Of a stretch of DNA of 64,000 bases, positions 8,346-16,906 are shown piece by piece. Below the pieces are notes generated by a model. That model was not told the origin of the DNA. It saw only the letters and a program-made list of their open reading frames with translations, and did not search any database. The translations under genes and the position numbers were made by a program. Location: NCBI GenBank assembly GCA_026129525.1, contig JAHCHW010000002.1, forward strand, positions 186,001-250,000. Direction: 5' to 3'. Numbering within the stretch: the stretch's first letter is position 1; each line of letters begins with the position of its first letter. Origin of the DNA: Chitinophagales bacterium (lineage in GTDB: Bacteria > Bacteroidota > Bacteroidia > Chitinophagales > LD1).

Positions 8346-9104
8346 TTGTTCGGCAGTTTAAAATCGCTTTTCGGAGAAAAAAAAGAAACCGTTGCCGCCC
8401 TGAAAGATTTAAGCGCTTTAGGGGTGGACATGCACTCGCATTTGATTCCCGGCATTGATGACGGCTCCAAAAGCATGGATGATACGCTGTACATGCTACG
8501 TGTTTTAGAAGAACTCGGCTATAGAAAAGTTATCACTTCGCCTCACGTAGTTTCAGATGGATACAATAACTCTACCGTAACCATTTTATCGGGAAGAGAT
8601 AAAATAAGGCAGGCAATAAAGGAAAATAACATAGCATTGGAGTTCGATGCAGTAGCGGAATACTATGTTGACGAAACTCTTCTCCCGAAAATCGAACAGA
8701 AGGACATTCTTACTTTCGGCAAAGGTTATGTGCTGGTGGAACTGTCATACCTCAACAAACCAAACAATGCAGGAGAAATTTTCTACAAGTTGCAGGTGGC
8801 AGGCTATAAAATAGTGTTGGCTCATCCCGAGCGTTATCCATATTATCACGAAAGCAGTTTTGCCCAATACGAATCGCTCAAAGATCGCAATCTGCTTTTT
8901 CAGATTAACATTATGTCGCTTATCGGCAAATACGGCAAAGACGCCCAGTACACAGCCGAGCGCATGATTGATAAAGGTATGGTGGATATGATTGGCTTGG
9001 ATTTGCACACCGTGAAGCAATTGGAAAGTATTAAGGAGTGTTTAAAAACAAAATATTTATCGAGAGCGTTGGCGAGCAGCAAACTGCTCAACAACACGCT
9101 TTAA
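8346..9104 (+). CDS. CpsB/YwqE-type tyrosine-protein phosphatase (PHP fold)
   Basis: The PHP-domain phosphatase of capsule clusters dephosphorylates the tyrosine-rich tail of a Wzc-like kinase. The 252 residues start with the metal-binding DMHSHLIPGIDDG (His30, His32, Asp38/39) and continue with TSPHVV (His67), AVAEYYVDE, LVELSY, LAHPERYPYY and the final metal site GLDLHT. The family normally runs about 240-260 residues. No ATG exists between the in-frame stop at 8295 and the HSH motif, so translation most likely begins at the TTG at 8346. No Wzc-type kinase is in the window. Some Bacteroidota members of this fold may act on other phosphates. Confidence 0.85.
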   Translation: MFGSLKSLFGEKKETVAALKDLSALGVDMHSHLIPGIDDGSKSMDDTLYMLRVLEELGYRKVITSPHVVSDGYNNSTVTILSGRDKIRQAIKENNIALEFDAVAEYYVDETLLPKIEQKDILTFGKGYVLVELSYLNKPNNAGEIFYKLQVAGYKIVLAHPERYPYYHESSFAQYESLKDRNLLFQINIMSLIGKYGKDAQYTAERMIDKGMVDMIGLDLHTVKQLESIKECLKTKYLSRALASSKLLNNTL

Positions 9105-9122
9105 CTAAAACAAACGGAGTAT

Positions 9123-9677
9123 ATGCCATTTATTGAAACCGGATTTCGGGGATTGAAAATTTTTGAACCGAAAGTTTTTGCTGATAGCCGAGGCTATTTT
9201 TTTGAGAGTTTCAATAAGCAAACATTTAAAGATGCGGGAATAGAAACAGAATTTGTGCAGGACAATGAATCCATGTCGGGCTACGGAGTGTTGCGTGGTT
9301 TGCACTACCAGTTAAATCCGTTTGCACAGGCAAAGTTAGTACGTGTGGTACAAGGCGCAGTGTTAGATGTAGTGTTGGATATCCGCAAAGGCTCGCCAAC
9401 TTATGGCAAACACTTTGGCGTAGAACTTTCTGCCGAAAACAAAAAGCAGTTGTTCATTCCCCGCGGCTTTGCACATGGCTTCTCGGTTATCAGCGAGGTT
9501 TGCATTTTTCAGTACAAGTGCGATAATTTTTATTCAAAAGAAAGCGAAGGAGGCATTGCATACAACGACCCTGCACTAAATATTGATTGGGGAATTGATT
9601 TAAACAAAGCCATCGTATCCGAAAAAGATAAATCGCTTCCGCTTTTTGGCAATTGTGTAAACAACTTTGAGTTTTAA
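9123..9677 (+). CDS. rfbC: dTDP-4-dehydrorhamnose 3,5-epimerase
   Basis: It epimerises dTDP-4-keto-6-deoxyglucose at C3 and C5, the third step of dTDP-rhamnose synthesis. The 184-residue cupin has the GVLRGLHYQ motif with catalytic His61, VQGAVLDVVLDIRKGSPTYG (77-96), IPRGFAHGFSV (112-122) and Tyr131 in the IFQYKC strand. Length and all conserved blocks are normal. It lies 18 nt after the CpsB-type gene and 3 nt before rfbD, so rfbC and rfbD are cotranscribed. Confidence 0.97.
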   Translation: MPFIETGFRGLKIFEPKVFADSRGYFFESFNKQTFKDAGIETEFVQDNESMSGYGVLRGLHYQLNPFAQAKLVRVVQGAVLDVVLDIRKGSPTYGKHFGVELSAENKKQLFIPRGFAHGFSVISEVCIFQYKCDNFYSKESEGGIAYNDPALNIDWGIDLNKAIVSEKDKSLPLFGNCVNNFEF

Positions 9678-9680
9678 GGG

Positions 9681-10535
9681 ATGAAAAAAATTCTTGTAAC
9701 AGGCGCACACGGGCAACTCGGAACGGAGTTGAATTTTCTTTCGTCCTTGTTAGAAACACATGCCTTCACTTTTGCTTCTCATCAGGATTTGGATATTGCT
9801 TCTGAAACGGAAGTGCAGGCATTGTTAGAGAAAGATAAGTTTGACGTGCTGATAAATGCAGCAGCCTACACTGCGGTAGACAAAGCGGAATCGGACAAAG
9901 AAACCGCATACAAAGTAAATGCAACGGCAGCAGGCATTCTCGCAAAAGCATGCAAGCAACACAGTTGCAAACTTGTTCACCTCAGCACCGATTTTGTATT
10001 TGACGGCACCATAGCTCGCCCGCTGCTGGAAGATGATACAGTTAATTCTTTAGGTGTTTACGGAGCAAGTAAACTGGAAGGAGAAAAATTGGTGCAGCAG
10101 CATAACAACGATGCGCTCATCATCCGTACATCGTGGGTGTATTCTTCGTTCGGCAACAACTTTGTGAAAACCATTTTGCGCCTATGCAAAGAGCGCGATT
10201 CGCTGAATGTGGTGAGCGACCAGATTGGTTCGCCTACATACGCGCGCGATTTGGCAGCAGCTATTTTAAATATTGTTCAACGCGAAAAATGGGTAAGCGG
10301 ACTGTTCCATTACAGCAATGAAGGAGTAGCTTCGTGGTACGATTTTGCCATTGCCATTCGTGATTATGCGGAATTAAAAACCTCCATAAACCCCATCGAA
10401 ACTTCGCAGTATCCTACTCCGGCTGTTCGCCCCAAATACAGTGTTCTGAATAAACGCAAATTCAAAGAAACATTCGGTATTGCCATTCCTTACTGGCGCG
10501 ATAGCCTGAAACAATGTGTTAACTTACTAAAGTAA
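9681..10535 (+). CDS. rfbD: dTDP-4-dehydrorhamnose reductase
   Basis: The last step of dTDP-L-rhamnose synthesis is NAD(P)H reduction of the 4-keto group. The 284 residues show the Rossmann motif GAHGQLGTEL (8-17), NAAAYTAVDKAE (59-70), the catalytic LSTDFVFDG with VYGASKLEGE (Thr103, Tyr127, Lys131), RTSWVYS and QIGSPTYARDLA, all typical of RmlD. It is only 3 nt behind rfbC and 2 nt ahead of cysQ, so the three probably share one transcript. Confidence 0.97.
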   Translation: MKKILVTGAHGQLGTELNFLSSLLETHAFTFASHQDLDIASETEVQALLEKDKFDVLINAAAYTAVDKAESDKETAYKVNATAAGILAKACKQHSCKLVHLSTDFVFDGTIARPLLEDDTVNSLGVYGASKLEGEKLVQQHNNDALIIRTSWVYSSFGNNFVKTILRLCKERDSLNVVSDQIGSPTYARDLAAAILNIVQREKWVSGLFHYSNEGVASWYDFAIAIRDYAELKTSINPIETSQYPTPAVRPKYSVLNKRKFKETFGIAIPYWRDSLKQCVNLLK

Positions 10536-10537
10536 CT

Positions 10538-11320
10538 ATGACCTACAACGATATTGAAATTCAAAAACTGATTGACATTGCATTGAATGCGGGTACAGCC
10601 ATTATGGAAGTTTACCAGCGCAATTTTTCGGTAGAAACAAAAGATGACAAATCGCCATTAACTGAAGCCGACCGGAAATCGAATGATGTAATCTTAAACG
10701 GATTGAAGCAGCATTATCCTTCCATTCCGTTTATTTCGGAAGAGGTGAAACAAATGCCATACTCTGAGCGAAAAAGTTGGACTCGCCTTTGGCTGATTGA
10801 TCCCTTAGACGGCACGAAAGAGTTCATAAAAAAGAACGGAGAGTTTACCGTAAACATAGCGCTGATTGAAAACGGAGTGCCTGTATTGGGTGTGGTGTAT
10901 GCTCCCGCTTTCGACAAAGGATATGTGGGCATTAAAGGCGAAGGTTCGTTTTCTTTTAGCAGCAGCGATACTGAGTTAAAGTCTATACATGCAGGTTTAC
11001 ATTATTCGCAGTTGAATACCGTAAAGGTTGTTGGAAGCCGCTCGCACCTGAGCGAGGAAACTGTTCAGTTTGTAGATAACCTGAAGGCGCAGGGCAAGGA
11101 AGTGGACTTTGTTTCATCGGGCAGTTCACTAAAAATTTGTTTGGTGGCTGAAGGTAAAGCCGATGTGTATCCACGCTTTGGACCTACTATGGAGTGGGAC
11201 ACTGCAGCAGCCCATACTGTTGCCCTATATGCCGGGAAAAATGTATTGCAATATCCCGAGAATACACCACTTGTCTATAACAAAGAGAATTTACTTAACC
11301 CCTGGTTTATTGTGGAGTAG
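10538..11320 (+). CDS. cysQ: 3'(2'),5'-bisphosphate nucleotidase
   Basis: This inositol-monophosphatase-fold phosphatase hydrolyses PAP to AMP, removing a by-product of sulfate activation and sulfotransfer. The 260 residues contain the metal-binding SEE (68-69), the signature WLIDPLDGTKEFIKKNGEFT (Asp88, Asp91) and the C-terminal WDTAAAHTV motif. It sits 2 nt behind rfbD, an arrangement that ties it to the sugar cluster; CysQ is often found beside sulfated-glycan genes, but no sulfotransferase is visible here. It ends 2 nt from the convergent DASS transporter gene. A 14-nt string in its last codons (11289-11302) is repeated at 11321-11334. Confidence 0.93.
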   Translation: MTYNDIEIQKLIDIALNAGTAIMEVYQRNFSVETKDDKSPLTEADRKSNDVILNGLKQHYPSIPFISEEVKQMPYSERKSWTRLWLIDPLDGTKEFIKKNGEFTVNIALIENGVPVLGVVYAPAFDKGYVGIKGEGSFSFSSSDTELKSIHAGLHYSQLNTVKVVGSRSHLSEETVQFVDNLKAQGKEVDFVSSGSSLKICLVAEGKADVYPRFGPTMEWDTAAAHTVALYAGKNVLQYPENTPLVYNKENLLNPWFIVE

Positions 11321-11322
11321 AT

Positions 11323-12795
11323 TTACTTAACCCCGAACACAGCTATACCAAGCGTATTCATAAACAACAGCAGTAAAACAATGCCTGCAATATCAAGCAG
11401 CAATCCGGCACGCATCATGTCTTTTACATTTACCTCGTTGCTGCCGTACACAATAGTGTTAGCGGCAGTGGCAACGGGCAGCATATAGCCAAGCGATGCG
11501 GCAAAAGTGGCAGTAAGCATCAGCAACATGGGATGAATACTTAAACCTGTAGCCAATGGCATAATAACCGGAAGCATAAGTTGTATGCTGGCAGTGTTCG
11601 ATGCAAATTCGCTTAAGGTTGTTACCAACACGGCTAAGCCCAGCAGAATAACAAACACAGGCAAGCCATTGAGTGCGTTCAACTGCATAGCTAACACATT
11701 ACTTAATCCGGAAGTTTCGAAACCGTTTGCCAGTGCAAATCCTCCTCCAAAAAGGAGAATGATATTGAAGGGGAGTTTCTTTACATCTTTCCATTCCAGT
11801 ATTCTTTCGGCATTGTTTTTACTGGAAGGAATAACAAAAAGAAAAAATGAGGTAAACACCACTACGGTGCTGTCTTTAATAAACTTTCCATAGCTGCCAA
11901 ACAGATTGTTCCAACCCTTTAACTGTACAAATCCGAAGTTGAGATTGTCGCGGAACAGCCAAAGAAAAACTGTAGAAAGAAAAACCGCAAGCACTGTTTT
12001 TTCTTCCATATTCATCTTACCTAACTGTTGCTGTTTGGTTTTAATAAAGCTCATATCAAACTCAAAATCCACTTTACGGGGAATAAAGATGAAGCGTAGA
12101 ATAAAAAAACAAACCACTAGCAACGAAAAGGAAAAGGGAACACCAAAACTCATCCACTGTAAAAAATCAATAGGAGGAAGGTGTGGCAACTCGCGTGAAA
12201 GAAACCCGAGAAAAATCATATTTGGAGGCGTGCCTACCGGTGAAGCTAATCCTCCGATGGTGGCACTGAATGAAAGCCCCAGCAAGAGTGCCGTGGCACT
12301 GCCTTTGCGTGCTTCTTCGTGGTAAATTTCCTTTTGCCTGGTAATAGCGAGCACCGAAGCCAGCAACATCATAACCGTTGCGGTATTGCTAACCCACATT
12401 GAAATAAAATAGGCGGTGAGCATAATACCCAACAACACTTTTGAAGGCTTATTGCCCATGAGCAAAATAATGCGATACGCTACGCGCTGGTGCAGTCCCC
12501 ATTTTTCCATAGCATAGGCAATAAAAAATCCGCCTATGAAAAGAAAAATGATTTGATCCATGTATTGCATGGCTACATCATCAGCCTTAGCAATACCTAA
12601 CAGGGGCATAAAAATAAAAGGCAACAAGGCGGTTACACCCAAATTAACCGCTTCGGTAAGCCACCAAAACGCCACCCAGGTTACTATGAACGCCATACGC
12701 ACAGCGGGTTGTTCCACACCTGCCGTTGACATTAGCCAATACACCAAAGCCGAAAGCAGCGGTGCAGCAACAATAATGGCATGGCGTTTAAGCAT
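11323..12795 (-). CDS. SLC13/DASS-family sodium:anion symporter
   Basis: A 490-residue inner-membrane transporter with about a dozen hydrophobic segments. Both SNT signatures of the divalent anion:sodium symporter family are present: VSNTATVMMLLASV near residue 124 and ASNTASIQLMLPVIMP near 409. Also present are GLASPVGTPPNMIFLG (first repeat) and VATAANTIVYGSNEV (second repeat). Substrates in the family include dicarboxylates, citrate and sulfate. Next to cysQ, a sulfate-related role is possible but unproven, since the genes are convergent and not cotranscribed. The ATG at 12795 is preceded by a near-match to the -7 box (TATATTGC) only 4 nt away. Confidence 0.9.
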   Translation of the reverse strand: MLKRHAIIVAAPLLSALVYWLMSTAGVEQPAVRMAFIVTWVAFWWLTEAVNLGVTALLPFIFMPLLGIAKADDVAMQYMDQIIFLFIGGFFIAYAMEKWGLHQRVAYRIILLMGNKPSKVLLGIMLTAYFISMWVSNTATVMMLLASVLAITRQKEIYHEEARKGSATALLLGLSFSATIGGLASPVGTPPNMIFLGFLSRELPHLPPIDFLQWMSFGVPFSFSLLVVCFFILRFIFIPRKVDFEFDMSFIKTKQQQLGKMNMEEKTVLAVFLSTVFLWLFRDNLNFGFVQLKGWNNLFGSYGKFIKDSTVVVFTSFFLFVIPSSKNNAERILEWKDVKKLPFNIILLFGGGFALANGFETSGLSNVLAMQLNALNGLPVFVILLGLAVLVTTLSEFASNTASIQLMLPVIMPLATGLSIHPMLLMLTATFAASLGYMLPVATAANTIVYGSNEVNVKDMMRAGLLLDIAGIVLLLLFMNTLGIAVFGVK

Positions 12796-12990
12796 GAAGG
12801 CAATATAGCAGAATCCGGAAACAGGAATGGGTACGTGATATTTTCCGCAAAAGAAATTTGCAGTAATTTGTGGCTTTAGTAGAGTAACACATATTTTACA
12901 CCTAACCCTGTCCCAAATTCAAAACGTCACATAACTGCTGTTGATATTGCCTCCGCCTCAATTAACTATTTTCCATTCAATTTGTAAGCA

Positions 12991-13611
12991 GTGAACAGCG
13001 CAGCAACAACCGGACTTCAACTGCCCGTAATGGAGCATTTTTATACCATTCAGGGCGAAGGCTTCCATCAAGGCAGGGCAGCTTATTTTGTGCGCCTTGG
13101 CGGTTGCGATGTGGGCTGCACATGGTGCGATGTAAAAGAGAGCTGGGAAGCGGAAAAACATCCACTTATGCCGGTAGAAAAAATTGCAGAAACGGTTGCC
13201 CAATCCGGAGCGAAAATTTGTGTGGTTACCGGAGGCGAGCCGCTCATGTATAATCTTGATGCACTCACAGCAGCTTTGCACGCTGAAAACATCCGCACGC
13301 ATATCGAAACTTCGGGCGCTTATCCGCTATCCGGTAGCTGGGATTGGATTTGTGTTTCGCCCAAGCGATTTAAACTTCCTTTAACAGAATGCCTTAAAGC
13401 GGCACACGAATTGAAAGCCATTGTTTGGCACCGCAACGATTTTCGCTTTGCCGAAGAACAGGCAGCAAAAGTTTCGGCAAACTGCCTGCTATACCTGCAA
13501 CCCGAATGGAGTAATGAAAAAGAATGCCTGCCAATGATAATAGAATACGCAAAGCAACATCAGCAATGGCGCATTTCGCTGCAAACGCATAAGTACATGA
13601 ACATTCCTTAA
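12991..13611 (+). CDS. queE: 7-carboxy-7-deazaguanine synthase
   Basis: This radical-SAM enzyme contracts 6-carboxytetrahydropterin to 7-carboxy-7-deazaguanine in queuosine synthesis. The 206-residue protein has YTIQGEGFHQGRAAYFVRLGG followed by the cluster cysteines CDVGCTWC (Cys39, Cys43, Cys46), and VVTGGEPLMYNL, the GGE motif for SAM. The start is a GTG: an in-frame stop lies two codons upstream, and the first ATG (13030) would cut into the conserved LPVMEHFYT region. QueG, which acts at the end of the same pathway, is at 16907. It is 21 nt ahead of the PorE-like gene and may be cotranscribed with it. Confidence 0.93.
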   Translation: MNSAATTGLQLPVMEHFYTIQGEGFHQGRAAYFVRLGGCDVGCTWCDVKESWEAEKHPLMPVEKIAETVAQSGAKICVVTGGEPLMYNLDALTAALHAENIRTHIETSGAYPLSGSWDWICVSPKRFKLPLTECLKAAHELKAIVWHRNDFRFAEEQAAKVSANCLLYLQPEWSNEKECLPMIIEYAKQHQQWRISLQTHKYMNIP

Positions 13612-13632
13612 AAAAACGATAAATCAACTTCC

Positions 13633-15558
13633 ATGAACAAAACCATCATCCAGTTTTTACTTGCTCTGCTCCTCCCCTCTTGCATGGCAACCGCACAAAT
13701 TACCACCCGCGATAATGCCAAAGGCTCCGCCAAAGAATATTTCGAAAAAGCCGACAACCATTATGCTTTTGGAAGATTAGAGCTATCGGACTCGCTGTTA
13801 AAACTGGCAGTAAAAGAGAAAGACAATTTTATTGATGCATGGATCTTGCTCGGACACATCAATCTTGAATACTTGAAAAAATACGATGTGGCATCTGCCG
13901 CTTACGAAAAGGTAAAACTGCTCAAAAGCGACTACCTGAGCGATGTGGATTTTCAGTTAGGGCGATGCTATATGAACCGCGGAGAATATGCCAAAGCAAG
14001 AACGGTGCTTAAATCTTTTCTTACACAAAGTAAAATAGTGGCGCAAAGCCGAATGCTTGCCGAAAAAATGTTGGGCGACTGCGACTTTGCCGAAGAAGCC
14101 ATAAAAAACCCAGTGAGTATAAAACCCCTTAACCTCGGCAAAGGCGTAAATACCGAAGAAGATGAAAGTATGCCTTCGCTTACTGCCGATGGTAAGTATC
14201 TTTACTTTACCCGTCACACAGGCACGGGCATTTATCAGGACGAAGACATTTTTGTTTCCATTAACAGCGCAGCAGGTTTTACCAAAGCCAACAGTGTGGG
14301 TGCCAATATCAATACACTCGAATACATTGAAGGCGCACAAAGCATAGCGCCCAGCGGTAAGTATTTGTTTTTTACCAGTGCCGACAGGCGCGATGGGGTA
14401 GGCAAAGCCGATATTTATATGAGTCGCAAAACCGGAGATATTTGGGAGAAGCCAAACAACATAGGCTCACCCGTTAACTCGCCCGGCTGGGATGCCCAAC
14501 CATGCATTAGTGCTGATGGACGTACACTTTACTTTGCTTCGGTGCGCGGCACCGGTAAAGGCGGCAGCGACATTTGGTATAGTAACCTTACCGAAAACGG
14601 CACTTGGAGTCAACCACAACTTTTAAGTAATTCTATAAACACCATGTACGATGAAATGCGCCCCTTTGTGCACCCCGATGGTAACACGCTTTACTTTTCA
14701 TCGAACGGACTGCCCGGCATGGGCGGTTACGATATTTATGTAAGTCGCAAAACTGCCGATGGCAACTGGGGTAAACCCGAAAACCTCGGCTATCCTATCA
14801 ATACTCCGGGCGATGAAATAGGCATTTTTATAAGCACCGATGGCAGTACTGCTTATTACGCCAGCGAACAAAGCGACAGCTATGGGCAAATGGATATTTA
14901 CAGTTTCGAAATGCCGCAACATGCGCGCCCTTCGTACACCTCGTACATTAAAGGCAATGTGTTCGATAACGATTCGCGCGACCCGCTGTTTGCATCCATT
15001 CAGATTTATGATTTGGCAACCGGAAAACTGTTTTCGAGTCTTTCAACCGACCGCATTAACGGAACCTTTCTTTCTACCCTGCCCGCAGGCTACGATTATG
15101 CCGTAGAAGTTTTAAAAGATGGTTACTTGTTTTACTCGCATAATATTTCACTGAAAGATGTGCGCGATGGAACGCCCTTTGAACTCAATATTCCCTTAAA
15201 CAGAATTAAGGTAGGCGGCAAAGTAGTATTGAATAATGTGTTTTTTGAAAGTGATAAATATGAATTGAAAGCTGAATCGAAAGCCGAGTTGGAGGTAGTA
15301 GTTAAACTGATTGAAAAAAATCCTTCGCTTAAAATTGAAATTGGAGGGCACACCGATAACTCCGGCACCGAAGAAAAAAACAAAGCACTTTCGCAAAGCC
15401 GTGCCAAAAGCGTGTACGATTATTTAGTTTCGAAAGGAGCCGATGCCGGCAGAATTACGTTTAAAGGTTATTCTTCTTCGCAGCCTATTGCCGATAACAC
15501 ATCGCCCGAAGGCAAAGCAAAAAACAGAAGAACAGAGTTTACAGTAACAGGCATTTAA
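13633..15558 (+). CDS. PorE-like TPR/PD40/OmpA protein
   Basis: The 641-residue exported protein has a signal peptide ending near ATAQ (22), TPR-like helices (about 28-150), a beta-propeller of PD40/WD40-like repeats with repeated DGKYLYFTR, SADRRDGVGKADIYMSR and DGNTLYFSSNG strings (about 160-430), a carboxypeptidase-regulatory-like domain (about 440-520), and a C-terminal OmpA peptidoglycan-binding domain (about 525-640; GGHTDNSGTEEKNKALSQSR, NRRTEF). This order is that of PorE, which anchors the type IX secretion apparatus to peptidoglycan. A second protein of the same layout lies at 44806 beside a PorP/SprF-like gene, so this one may be the core PorE or another paralogue. There is no T9SS partner next to it. 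Confidence 0.85.
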   Translation: MNKTIIQFLLALLLPSCMATAQITTRDNAKGSAKEYFEKADNHYAFGRLELSDSLLKLAVKEKDNFIDAWILLGHINLEYLKKYDVASAAYEKVKLLKSDYLSDVDFQLGRCYMNRGEYAKARTVLKSFLTQSKIVAQSRMLAEKMLGDCDFAEEAIKNPVSIKPLNLGKGVNTEEDESMPSLTADGKYLYFTRHTGTGIYQDEDIFVSINSAAGFTKANSVGANINTLEYIEGAQSIAPSGKYLFFTSADRRDGVGKADIYMSRKTGDIWEKPNNIGSPVNSPGWDAQPCISADGRTLYFASVRGTGKGGSDIWYSNLTENGTWSQPQLLSNSINTMYDEMRPFVHPDGNTLYFSSNGLPGMGGYDIYVSRKTADGNWGKPENLGYPINTPGDEIGIFISTDGSTAYYASEQSDSYGQMDIYSFEMPQHARPSYTSYIKGNVFDNDSRDPLFASIQIYDLATGKLFSSLSTDRINGTFLSTLPAGYDYAVEVLKDGYLFYSHNISLKDVRDGTPFELNIPLNRIKVGGKVVLNNVFFESDKYELKAESKAELEVVVKLIEKNPSLKIEIGGHTDNSGTEEKNKALSQSRAKSVYDYLVSKGADAGRITFKGYSSSQPIADNTSPEGKAKNRRTEFTVTGI

Positions 15559-15610
15559 ATGCCCATTGTTATAGTCCCGAAAATGGTTTTAAGCCCTTTC
15601 GTGGTTACCC

Positions 15611-16789
15611 CTATTTAAACGCATCTAAGCCGGTAACATCGTGCCCGGTTATGAGCAGGTGGATATCATGAGTGCCTTCGTATGTAATTACTGTTTCCAA
15701 ATTCATTAAGTGGCGCATAACCGGATACTCGCCTGTAATACCCATGCCACCCAACATTTGTCGTGCTTCGCGGGCAATGGTCAATGCAATTTCGCAACTG
15801 TTGCGTTTTGCCATCGAAATTTGGGCAGGCGTGGCGCGCCCTTCATTCTTTAATACCCCCAATCGCCAAACCATTAGCTGTGCTTTGGTTATCTCGGTAA
15901 TCATTTCAGCTAATTTTTTCTGTTGCAACTGAAATTGCCCTATTGGTTTTCCGAACTGTATCCGTTCTTTTGAATAGCGCAGGGCTGTATCGTAGCAATC
16001 AAGCGCTGCACCTATGGCGCCCCATGCAATACCGTAGCGCGCAGTTGAGAGGCAACCTAAAGGTCCCTTTATGCCTTCCACATTCGGCAACAAATTTTCT
16101 TTCGGAACTTTTACGTTATCAAACACCAACTCACCGGTAGCTGATGCACGCAAACTCCATTTGCCGTGGGTGGTAGGGGTAGTAAACCCTTCCATTCCGC
16201 GTTCAACTATTAAGCCTTGTATTTTTCCTTTCTCGTTTTTAGCCCACACTACGGCAATGTCCGCATAAGGCGAGTTACTAATCCACATTTTGGCACCGTT
16301 CAGCAGGTAATGGTCGCCTTTGTCTTCAAACTTTGTTTCCATGCCGGCAGGGTTCGAGCCATGGTTAGGTTCAGTTAAGCCAAAGCAGCCGAACAATTCG
16401 CCTTTACCCAATTTGGGCAAATACTTTTTGCGCTGCTCTTCACTACCGTATTTGTAAATTGGATACATAACCAGCGACCCCTGCACCGAAGCCGTGGAGC
16501 GAATGCCCGAATCGCAGCGTTCCAACTCCTGCATAATAATGCCATACGAAATTTCATCTAACCCACCGCCACCGTACTCGGCAGGCAGACTGGGGCCAAA
16601 TGCGCCTATTTCGCCTAACTCTTTTACAATATGTAGTGGAAACTCAGCACGTTGGGCATAGTCTTCAATAATGGGGCTAAGGTTTTTCTTAACATAGTTT
16701 CGTACTGTTTCGCGGATAAGTTTGTGCTCGGTGGTAAGCAAATCATCCAACAAGTAGTAATCGTGTCCGCTGTATAAATCGGTTCTCAT
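15611..16789 (-). CDS. gcdH: Acyl-CoA dehydrogenase, glutaryl-CoA dehydrogenase type
   Basis: The 392-residue flavoprotein matches the GCDH branch of the acyl-CoA dehydrogenases, which oxidises and decarboxylates glutaryl-CoA to crotonyl-CoA in lysine and tryptophan breakdown. It has FGLTEPNHGSNPAGM, KMWISNSPYADIAVVWAK, RYGIAWGAIGAA, RIQFGKPIGQFQL and MRHLMNLETVITYEGTHDIH, where the glutamate (about residue 371) is the catalytic base. MRHLMNLETVxTYEGTHDIHxLI is specific to this branch. The ATG at 16789 is preferred to an upstream in-frame TTG (16810), which would lie inside the -7 box. No electron-transfer flavoprotein genes are nearby. Confidence 0.88.
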   Translation of the reverse strand: MRTDLYSGHDYYLLDDLLTTEHKLIRETVRNYVKKNLSPIIEDYAQRAEFPLHIVKELGEIGAFGPSLPAEYGGGGLDEISYGIIMQELERCDSGIRSTASVQGSLVMYPIYKYGSEEQRKKYLPKLGKGELFGCFGLTEPNHGSNPAGMETKFEDKGDHYLLNGAKMWISNSPYADIAVVWAKNEKGKIQGLIVERGMEGFTTPTTHGKWSLRASATGELVFDNVKVPKENLLPNVEGIKGPLGCLSTARYGIAWGAIGAALDCYDTALRYSKERIQFGKPIGQFQLQQKKLAEMITEITKAQLMVWRLGVLKNEGRATPAQISMAKRNSCEIALTIAREARQMLGGMGITGEYPVMRHLMNLETVITYEGTHDIHLLITGHDVTGLDAFK

Positions 16790-16807
16790 AACTGAAATTT
16801 GAAGTGC

Positions 16808-16815
16808 CAAATATA
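16808..16815 (-). promoter_or_regulatory. -7 promoter element TATATTTG upstream of gcdH
   Basis: An exact match to the Bacteroidota consensus TAnnTTTG on the minus strand, 18 nt upstream of the gcdH ATG. It helps fix the start at 16789. Confidence 0.55.
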
Positions 16816-16906
16816 GAATACTCGTGCAGCCGCAGGCAGTATCTTGCCCGAATAAAGTTGAATACTACATAAGCAGGTGTGAACTTTTTATTGCTTTGTA
16901 ACCGGC

